Origin: Pseudomonadota bacterium
GTDB lineage: Bacteria; Pseudomonadota; Alphaproteobacteria; Acetobacterales; Acetobacteraceae
Assembly (NCBI GenBank): GCA_021807465.1
Contig: JAKBCX010000094.1
Span: 1 to 6,490 of the forward strand
Reading direction: 5' to 3'
DNA: 6,490 nt
A program made the position numbers and the translations under genes. The notes beneath the pieces are model-generated. The model ran no database searches. It had not been told where the DNA came from and saw only the letters and a list, made by a program, of their open reading frames with translations. How positions within the stretch are numbered: position 1 is the first letter of the stretch; every line of letters starts with the position of its first letter. Positions 1 through 4,836 of the stretch are shown here, in pieces.

Positions 1-226
1 CATCGGCGCCGCTGGGCTGCTCGCGGCGCAGCCACAACCGCGCGCGCGCAATAAGGGCAAAATAATCGGCGTAGAGCAGCGCCATCAGCCCGACTCGAAG
101 AGCGGCGCCCGGCATGCCCCAGAAATCGATGAAGATGAGGCCGATCGTGCTGATGCCGATCAGCGAAATGCCGATCATGATGTAGCTGAAATCAGTTGCC
201 TGATCGAGGGCGATCCGGTCTTTCAT
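1..226 (-). CDS. Hypothetical small membrane protein, partial (N-terminal 75 codons; runs off left edge)
   Basis: I do not recognise this gene. Reading leftwards from ATG at 226-224 the frame stays open to the window edge and encodes 75 residues. After a polar start (MKDRIALDQATDF) comes a hydrophobic segment at about residues 14-36 (begins SYIMIGISLIGIS), a short turn (WGMPGA), a second hydrophobic segment at about 42-60 (VGLMALLYADYFALIA) and then a basic stretch (RARLWLRRE). This suggests two membrane helices followed by a cytoplasmic part. The start is uncertain: no clear ribosome binding site precedes 226. The frame stays open back to a TAA at 440-442, with in-frame alternatives at TTG 265 (preceded by AGGTAGGG six bases away) and ATG 295. 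The gene is divergent from the acyltransferase at 790. Hydrophobic patterning and the absence of stops make it likely real; function is unknown. Confidence 0.55.
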   Translation of the reverse strand, partial: MKDRIALDQATDFSYIMIGISLIGISTIGLIFIDFWGMPGAALRVGLMALLYADYFALIARARLWLRREQPSGAD

Positions 227-480
227 ATCCGCCGGAATAGGGCCGCCGCGCGCGGCGTTGCGCAAGCCGCGCCCTACCTGCCGGGCGAGTCGCATGGCAT
301 GGCGCGGCCAAGCTAGCGCGCCCTTCCTGTCTTCCAACGGGCCGGATGGTCTCACGGCTGAAATCGCTCTGTCCTCCCAATTCGTGCCGGGCAATTTGGC
401 GGGGCCAGCACGCCCAGCGAAGAGATGGGCTGCACAACCTTACGTACGTTTCTTATACACGCCCCTGGCAAACGGCTAAT
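227..480. other. GC-rich intergenic stretch without a supported gene
   Basis: Between the left-hand membrane protein gene and the AT-rich promoter region I see no convincing gene. Short open frames exist on both strands, but they lack ribosome binding sites, are rich in Arg, Pro and Ala, and look like chance frames in GC-rich DNA. Part of it may belong to the left gene if that gene starts at 265 or 295. It holds a 14-base GC palindrome (244-257) and a small ACGTACGT palindrome (442-449). Confidence 0.5.
244..257. repeat. 14-bp perfect GC palindrome
   Basis: CGCCGCGCGCGGCG is its own reverse complement. It lies 18-31 bases upstream of the ATG at 226 of the minus-strand gene, so it could be an operator or an early mRNA structure, or just a by-product of high GC. 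If the gene starts at 265 or 295 it would lie inside the coding region. Confidence 0.3.
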
Positions 481-504
481 AAAATTTTCTTTGCGGTACA
501 ATTT

Positions 505-524
505 ACCACGCCCCCAGCCGTGGT
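505..524. repeat. Inverted repeat, 6-bp arms with 8-base C-rich loop
   Basis: ACCACG (505-510) and CGTGGT (519-524) are perfect reverse complements around the loop CCCCCAGC. No T-run follows on either strand, so it does not look like a classical intrinsic terminator. It marks the left edge of the AT-rich region and may be an operator half-site pair or a chance hairpin. Confidence 0.3.
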
Positions 525-691
525 TGAGAGTAAATTAAGCACGCCTGGGTAGTAAAGCGAGCACCCCTAATGCCGTAACGATTGCATAATTACCCAAAAG
601 ACAACTTCCGGTTTATCCAATAGATTAGCTGCATTTTCTCATGTAAAATATCATAATTATCAAAAAAACCCAAGGCTATTTCGTGAATAAT

Positions 692-706
692 TTTATTTCG
701 AATAAA
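692..706. repeat. AT-rich inverted repeat TTTATT-tcg-AATAAA
   Basis: Six-base arms (692-697 and 701-706) are separated by three bases. The heptamer TATTTCG occurs twice, at 677-683 and 694-700, exactly 17 bases apart, each followed within two bases by AATAA. The combined direct and inverted repetition about 85-115 bases upstream of the start codon fits a protein binding site, though AT-rich DNA produces such symmetry easily. Confidence 0.3.
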
Positions 707-721
707 TAACTTACGCGTTTT

Positions 722-744
722 TTTCTCACAGCTCTAGAGAGAAA
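722..744. repeat. Inverted repeat TTTCTC-N11-GAGAAA around CTCTAGAG
   Basis: TTTCTC (722-727) pairs perfectly with GAGAAA (739-744). The palindrome CTCTAGAG (732-739) overlaps the inner edge of the right arm. It ends 45 bases before the chosen ATG of the acyltransferase, so it would sit in or near the core promoter or the 5' leader and is a candidate operator. It does not match any lux-box consensus I know. Confidence 0.35.
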
Positions 745-749
745 TGATT

Positions 750-776
750 AACAATTATTCTTGTTTTGGTTGCAAC
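750..776. repeat. Two adjacent dyads just before the ribosome binding site
   Basis: AACAA (750-754) and TTGTT (761-765) form an inverted repeat with six bases between. Three bases later GTTGCAAC (769-776) is a perfect palindrome that directly abuts the AGGAG of the acyltransferase. In the mRNA they could form weak hairpins that influence ribosome access; in DNA they could be a repressor site. Arms are short, so chance is possible. Confidence 0.3.
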
Positions 777-781
777 AGGAG
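777..781 (+). promoter_or_regulatory. Ribosome binding site of the acyltransferase gene
   Basis: AGGAG lies eight bases before ATG 790, which is ideal, but only two bases before ATG 784, which is too close. The upstream TTG at 766 would place this site inside the gene. The site therefore decides the start at 790. Confidence 0.7.
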
Positions 782-789
782 TAATGTTA

Positions 790-1527
790 ATGAGTTCTCT
801 ACTTGTTTCTTCGTCCCGCACCGTCGCCCGCACCCGTGCCCGGCCGCAACTCCTCGAAGCCGGGCTGACAGCCCGGCTGGCGCTGGATGAGCGGACCAAG
901 GCCGATGCCTATGCCGTCCGCCACGACAGCTACCTCTCCGGCGGGTTCATCGACCCCCGGCCGGACGGGCAGTTTTCTGATGCCGATGACCTGAAGCCGA
1001 ATAACCAGTGCGTTGTCATCTACCAGTACGGGCAGCCCGTGGCCTCGGTACGGCTATGCCTGCTGGATCTGGTGACCACAGAACCGGGCTGGGATGAAAT
1101 TCCGGCGCTCCGCATTTTCCCCGAAGAGGTAACGGCACTGGCGCTCAATACGGCGCCAGGCCGGCTCTCGCGGCTCATCGAGATCAACCGCCTCGTGCGG
1201 CACCCCGATTATGCCGACAACTACCAGCTCGTGTTCGTGCTGTACCGGTTCGTCTCGTACCTGCTGATGAGCGCCAATGCCGACCTCATGCTCTCCTGCG
1301 TGCGGCGGAATCACACGCCTTTTTATAAGCGCATGCATTTTGAGTACGTGGCCGGGCCGCGCCGCTATGCGGGCGTGAGCTTCGAGACCAATTTGATGGC
1401 CTGCACCATGGGCGGGGTGGAGCTGATCCGCAAGGAAATGCCCATCGTCGGCGCCGATTCGCGCAGCATCGATTCCTACGCCGCGCTGATGGCCGGCGAG
1501 ACCGTCTCCGTTTTCCATAATTCCTAA
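790..1527 (+). CDS. LuxI/FeeM-like GNAT N-acyltransferase (putative N-acyl amino acid synthase)
   Basis: Predicted cytoplasmic enzyme of 245 residues that would transfer a fatty acyl chain from acyl-ACP or acyl-CoA to the amino group of an amino acid or related amine. The N-terminal 30 residues are basic and variable. The GNAT/autoinducer-synthase core follows: RHDSYLSGGFID (44-55), FSDADD (62-67), a strand ending in VASVRL (84-89), EINR (130-133) and the C-terminal FYKRMHFEYVAGPRRY (177-192). R44, D64, D67, R88, E130 and R133 fall where LuxI enzymes carry conserved Arg, Asp and the ExxR pair. The LuxI tryptophan after the first Arg is absent. The ending (FYKRM.FE..GPRRY) resembles FeeM-type N-acyl amino acid synthases more than homoserine lactone synthases. 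Length is near that of the FeeM family. No LuxR-type regulator lies in the window. It is the first gene of a unit with the methyltransferase 31 bases downstream. Family call is good; substrate unknown; a divergent acyl-homoserine lactone synthase is the main alternative. Confidence 0.8.
   Translation: MSSLLVSSSRTVARTRARPQLLEAGLTARLALDERTKADAYAVRHDSYLSGGFIDPRPDGQFSDADDLKPNNQCVVIYQYGQPVASVRLCLLDLVTTEPGWDEIPALRIFPEEVTALALNTAPGRLSRLIEINRLVRHPDYADNYQLVFVLYRFVSYLLMSANADLMLSCVRRNHTPFYKRMHFEYVAGPRRYAGVSFETNLMACTMGGVELIRKEMPIVGADSRSIDSYAALMAGETVSVFHNS
858..878. repeat. Strong hairpin inside the acyltransferase coding sequence
   Basis: AGCCGGGC (858-865) and GCCCGGCT (871-878) are perfect reverse complements around the loop TGACA. 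It covers codons 23-30, in the variable N-terminal part before the conserved core. An eight-bp, GC-rich stem with a five-base loop would be stable in mRNA. It has no T-run after it. Confidence 0.5.
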
Positions 1528-1542
1528 TCTCACCTCTTTTTT

Positions 1543-1549
1543 AAGAAGG
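1543..1549 (+). promoter_or_regulatory. Ribosome binding site of the methyltransferase gene
   Basis: AAGAAGG ends nine bases before ATG 1559 in the 31-base gap after the acyltransferase stop. It supports that start over the in-frame ATGs at 1574 and 1670. Confidence 0.6.
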
Positions 1550-1558
1550 TTAACGACC

Positions 1559-2119
1559 ATGCATATTCTGCCGATGATTCTGACCGGTGCCGACGCCACC
1601 ACCTGCTTTGCCGCTTTCGCCTGGGGGGTGAAGGGGCATTTCCGTTCCACGGGCGAAATGCCGATAGGCATGAAGCTGACCAGCCTGCTCTCCACCGTGC
1701 TGTTCCTCGTTTTTCTGTGGCACATGCGCGATGGCGCAACCGCCTTCTGGCTGGCGGGTCTGGCGCTGTTCACCGCGTCTCTTGGCCTGTTTGCCGCCGC
1801 CATTCTCGCCAGCCGGGCAACCCCGCCTACCCTGGCGTTCGATACGGACCAGCCGAGCTTCCTGCTGCTCAGCGGCCCCTACCGTTATGTGCGGCACCCG
1901 TTCTATCTGGCCTATGTGCTGTTCTGGTTCGGCACCGCCCTTGTTACCCACGGGCTTGCGGGCTGGATCGCCCCGGTGCTGATGACCGGATTGTATGTCG
2001 AGGCCGCCACGCGGGAAGAGCGCAAATTCGCCAATTCACCTCTCGCCGCCGCTTATGCCCAGTACCGCACCCGCGCCGGGCTGTTCTGGCCCCGTCCGCG
2101 CACGATGATCGCGGGCTGA
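1559..2119 (+). CDS. ICMT/phospholipid-methyltransferase-like integral membrane methyltransferase
   Basis: Encodes 186 residues of a membrane protein in the isoprenylcysteine carboxyl methyltransferase/PEMT-like superfamily, which uses S-adenosylmethionine to methylate membrane-embedded lipids, prenyl-cysteine carboxylates or small thiols. Hydrophobic segments lie at about 40-56, 62-85 and, as a hairpin, 115-147; a weaker one precedes residue 28. The family signature GPYRYVRHPFY is at 106-116. The second signature region follows the last hairpin: E148 and R152-E153-E154-R155, then Y166..Y169 and an FWPRP end, matching the usual EE...Y..Y..F.P pattern. Together these motifs bind the cofactor. 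Length is typical of bacterial members. The gene directly follows the FeeM-like acyltransferase on the same strand and a hairpin ends the pair, so cotranscription is likely. Its substrate may be the acyltransferase product; the family alone does not fix the substrate, and N-, O- and S-methylating members exist. Confidence 0.8.
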   Translation: MHILPMILTGADATTCFAAFAWGVKGHFRSTGEMPIGMKLTSLLSTVLFLVFLWHMRDGATAFWLAGLALFTASLGLFAAAILASRATPPTLAFDTDQPSFLLLSGPYRYVRHPFYLAYVLFWFGTALVTHGLAGWIAPVLMTGLYVEAATREERKFANSPLAAAYAQYRTRAGLFWPRPRTMIAG

Positions 2120-2129
2120 GCCTTATGGC

Positions 2130-2155
2130 GCCAAGGGGGCATTGCCCCCCTTGGC
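2130..2155 (+). terminator. Strong GC hairpin after the methyltransferase gene
   Basis: GCCAAGGGGG (2130-2139) pairs with CCCCCTTGGC (2146-2155) around the loop CATTGC, a ten-bp stem starting 11 bases after the methyltransferase stop codon. It lacks a T-run, so it may be a poor Rho-independent terminator alone, but position and stability fit transcription termination or 3'-end protection between the two-gene unit and mutS. I recall similar CCAAGGGG...CCCCTTGG hairpins as common between genes in Acetobacteraceae; this is from memory. Confidence 0.6.
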
Positions 2156-2185
2156 CCGGCGGTTGCGTAATGGCTAAATGCGGGC

Positions 2186-4801
2186 ATGAATGACGCAACG
2201 GGTGCATCGCCGGCAATGGCGCAATGGTTCGCCATCAAGGCGAGGCACGAAGACGCGCTGCTGTTTTTCCGCATGGGCGATTTTTACGAGCTGTTCTTCG
2301 CGGATGCGCAGGCGGCAAGTGCTGCTTTGGATATTGCCCTGACGGCCAGGGGGCAGCACCAGGGCCAGCCCATACCCATGTGCGGCGTGCCGGTGAGCCA
2401 AGCAGAAATGTATCTGGCCCGGCTGATACGGCGCGGCTTCCGCGTGGCGATTGTGGAGCAGATGGAAGACCCGGCGGAGGCCAAGGCGCGCGGCGCCAAG
2501 GGGCCGCTGCGGCGCGACGTGGTGCGGCTGGTCACACCGGGCACGCTGACAGAAGAGGCGCTGCTGGAAGCCGGAAGAGCGAATTTTCTGCTGGCCGTGG
2601 CGGTAAATGGCACCGCGCTGGGCGTGGCCTGGGCGGATATTTCCACCGGGCTGTTCGAGACTGAGGCCACTGATACCACCGGTCTGGGCGCGATTCTGGG
2701 GCGGCTGGACCCGGCGGAGATATTAGCGCCGGATGATATTGAGCTGGGGCCTTTTGCCACGCGGCGCGTGGCCACGGGGCGGCTGGCCATGTCCGCCCCC
2801 GCCTCTCCCGAGGCCGCCAAGCGCGAGCTGGCGCAACGATTTGGCGCCGCGAGCCTGGACGCGTTCGGCGAGTTTTCCGGCGCCGAAGCGCTGGCGGCCG
2901 CGCAGGTGCTCTCATACATCGCGGCAACGCAGATGGGGGCAAGCCCGCATCTCGCGCCGCCGGTAAGCGCCGGAGTGGCGGGCAAGCTGGCCATGGATGC
3001 GGCGACACGGGCAAGCCTGGAACTGCTGGCCGCAAGGGGCGGCACAGAAGCGGGAAGCCTGCTGGGCGCGGTAAAGCGCACGGTAAGCCCGGCGGGCGCG
3101 CGCATGCTGGCCGCCTGGATTGCGGCACCCTTATGCGATTTGGCGCCGCTTGAGGCGCGCCAGGCGGCATGGCTGGCGCTGCGCGGCGCGAGCCATGCCG
3201 AGGCCGTGCGCAACGCGTTGCGTGGCACGCCGGATATGGCACGGGCCTTGGGGCGCATTGCGCTGGGCCGGGCCAGTCCGCGCGATTTGGTGGCGGTGAA
3301 ATGTGGGCTGGAGGTGGCGGCACGGCTGCAAACCCTGCTGCCGGGCGGCACAAAATTGCTGGACGAAGCCATACAAGCTCTGAACCTCGCGCCAGAATTG
3401 CTGGAAACATTGCACGCAGCCCTGGCCGAACCCGCGCCGCTGCGTCTGGAGGATGGCGGGGCGATTGCAACGGGCTTTGATGGCGAGCTGGATGCGGAAT
3501 GCCGCCTGCGCGACGATACCAAGCAGGTGGTTGCCGCCTTCCAGAGCGAACTCGCGCAGCGTTATGGCGTGGCGAGTTTGAAAATCCGCCATCACGCGCA
3601 GCTTGGCTATGTGCTGGAGGCCCCGGCGGCAAGCGTGGAGAAGTTGCGGGAATTTCCCGAACTTTTGCTGCGCCAGGGCATGGCCAGCGGGGCGCGCTTC
3701 ACGCACCCCGAACTCTCGGAGCTGGACCGGCGCATTACCGAGGCGGCGGCACGGGCAGCGGCGCGCGAGCGTGTGGTGTTCGGCTGGCTGGTGAAGCAGG
3801 TTCTAGCCGTGGCGGAGGCGCTGGCCGCGTGTGCCGAGGCGCTGGCGTTAGCGGATGTGTTGCAATCGGCCGCGCAACTGGCCGCCTCCGGGCGGTTCTG
3901 CTGCCCCGAGTTGAGCGCGGATGTGGAATTTCACATAGAAGCCGGGCGCCACCCGGTGGTGGAGGCGGCACTGCCGCCAGGGGTTGGGTTTATTCCCAAC
4001 GGGTGTGACCTTTCCGCCACGCAGCGGCTGATGCTGCTGACCGGGCCGAACATGGCTGGTAAATCCACCTATCTGCGGCAGAACGCGCTGCTGGTGATTC
4101 TGGCCCAGGCCGGGCTGCCCGTGCCAGCCGATGCGATGCGGCTGGGGCTGGTGGACAGGCTGTTCTCACGCGTGGGGGCGGCGGATGATCTGGCCTCGGG
4201 CCGCTCCACCTTCATGGTGGAAATGATCGAGACCGCCGCCATTTTGCACCAGGCGGGGCCGCGGAGCTTTGTGATTGTGGACGAGATTGGGCGCGGCACG
4301 GGTACGCGCGACGGCCTGGCCATCGCCCAGGCGGTGCTGGAGAGCCTGCATAACCAAAACCGGTGCCGCGCCATATTTGCCACACATTTCCATGAATTAT
4401 GCAGCCTTACCGAGGCATTGCCACGGCTTAAGGCGCATACGATGCGCGTTAAGGAGTTCCGGGGAGAGGTCGTGTTCATGCACGAGGTGGTGGAAGGGGC
4501 AGCGCAGAAAAGCTGGGGCGTGCATGTGGCGCGCCTGGCCGGCGTGCCCGAACCCATAGCCAAACGCGCGGAAATGCTGCTGAAAATGGCGGAACGCAGC
4601 CAAACCGCAAAGTCTCCTCTGCCACTCTTCGCCAACGCCACTCCCCCCGCCGAAACAGCGGAGGATGGGCTGCGCCAGCGCCTGGCCACGCTTGACCCAG
4701 ATGCCATGACCCCGCGCGAGGCGCTGGATGCGCTTTACGAATTGCATGCTGAATTGCGCAGTGAGACGTGCAAGGATGAGGGACGCAAAAATGGCATTTG
4801 A
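2186..4801 (+). CDS. mutS: DNA mismatch repair protein MutS
   Basis: Complete 871-residue MutS, which binds base mismatches and small loops as a dimer and, with ATP, recruits MutL to start strand-directed repair. The N-terminal mismatch-binding domain opens with MAQWFAIKARH and carries the Phe-X-Glu wedge in GDFYELFF (F33, E35). The connector, core and clamp domains follow. The ATPase domain shows Walker A GPNMAGKST (620-628), SGRSTFMVEM (671-680), Walker B ending D699-E700 and the ATHFHE histidine loop (H734). LPLF at 812-815 lies where a beta-clamp binding peptide is expected, and the DPDAMTPREALDALY tail matches the C-terminal oligomerisation segment. Length is close to the E. coli protein (853) and usual for alphaproteobacteria. 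The start at 2186 gives the expected short leader before the conserved block, though its ribosome binding site is weak. No frameshift or missing catalytic residue seen. glnD follows after 35 bases. Confidence 0.97.
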   Translation: MNDATGASPAMAQWFAIKARHEDALLFFRMGDFYELFFADAQAASAALDIALTARGQHQGQPIPMCGVPVSQAEMYLARLIRRGFRVAIVEQMEDPAEAKARGAKGPLRRDVVRLVTPGTLTEEALLEAGRANFLLAVAVNGTALGVAWADISTGLFETEATDTTGLGAILGRLDPAEILAPDDIELGPFATRRVATGRLAMSAPASPEAAKRELAQRFGAASLDAFGEFSGAEALAAAQVLSYIAATQMGASPHLAPPVSAGVAGKLAMDAATRASLELLAARGGTEAGSLLGAVKRTVSPAGARMLAAWIAAPLCDLAPLEARQAAWLALRGASHAEAVRNALRGTPDMARALGRIALGRASPRDLVAVKCGLEVAARLQTLLPGGTKLLDEAIQALNLAPELLETLHAALAEPAPLRLEDGGAIATGFDGELDAECRLRDDTKQVVAAFQSELAQRYGVASLKIRHHAQLGYVLEAPAASVEKLREFPELLLRQGMASGARFTHPELSELDRRITEAAARAAARERVVFGWLVKQVLAVAEALAACAEALALADVLQSAAQLAASGRFCCPELSADVEFHIEAGRHPVVEAALPPGVGFIPNGCDLSATQRLMLLTGPNMAGKSTYLRQNALLVILAQAGLPVPADAMRLGLVDRLFSRVGAADDLASGRSTFMVEMIETAAILHQAGPRSFVIVDEIGRGTGTRDGLAIAQAVLESLHNQNRCRAIFATHFHELCSLTEALPRLKAHTMRVKEFRGEVVFMHEVVEGAAQKSWGVHVARLAGVPEPIAKRAEMLLKMAERSQTAKSPLPLFANATPPAETAEDGLRQRLATLDPDAMTPREALDALYELHAELRSETCKDEGRKNGI

Positions 4802-4836
4802 CGGCATTGCACCAATTCCCAGATAGTTTGGATAGA

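Larger units (their letters stand above)
481..789 (+). promoter_or_regulatory. AT-rich promoter/leader region of the acyltransferase-methyltransferase unit
   Basis: Base composition changes sharply here. By my count 601-780 is about 30% G+C, against roughly 60% or more in the genes on either side. All frames are broken by stops and no small gene is apparent. The stretch contains several AT-rich dyads, listed separately. I could not assign a convincing sigma-70 promoter: isolated -10-like hexamers occur (TACAAT at 497-502, TAAAAT at 644-649, CATAAT at 652-657), but none has a good -35 at 16-18 bases. Such low-GC upstream DNA is typical of bent promoters bound by nucleoid proteins, so silencing or activation by such a protein is a reasonable inference. 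Confidence 0.5.

Noticed and set aside
192..437. Minus-strand frame of 81 codons overlapping the left gene
   Set aside because: Very Arg-rich, no ribosome binding site, and it overlaps the better membrane protein frame.
505..524. Intrinsic terminator at the ACCACG/CGTGGT hairpin
   Set aside because: No T-run follows on either strand, and no gene ends close to it.
258..552. Two short plus-strand frames in the intergenic region (258-479 and 346-552)
   Set aside because: No ribosome binding sites, overlap each other in different frames, and composition is not protein-like.
766..789. Upstream TTG start for the acyltransferase, adding eight residues
   Set aside because: TTG has no ribosome binding site ahead of it and would place the good AGGAG at 777-781 within the gene; ATG 790 has ideal spacing.
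481..789. A lux box or a clear sigma-70 promoter upstream of the acyltransferase
   Set aside because: No 20-bp lux-box-like dyad was seen, and the -10-like hexamers have no acceptable -35 partner, so neither is claimed.
1054..1803. Minus-strand open frame of 249 codons across the acyltransferase and methyltransferase genes
   Set aside because: Overlaps two plus-strand genes that carry clear family motifs; composition looks like a reverse-frame shadow.
2284..3522. Long open frame (412 codons) on the minus strand inside mutS
   Set aside because: Antisense to an intact mutS and very rich in Ala, Ser, Arg and Pro with no recognisable motif; a usual shadow in GC-rich DNA.
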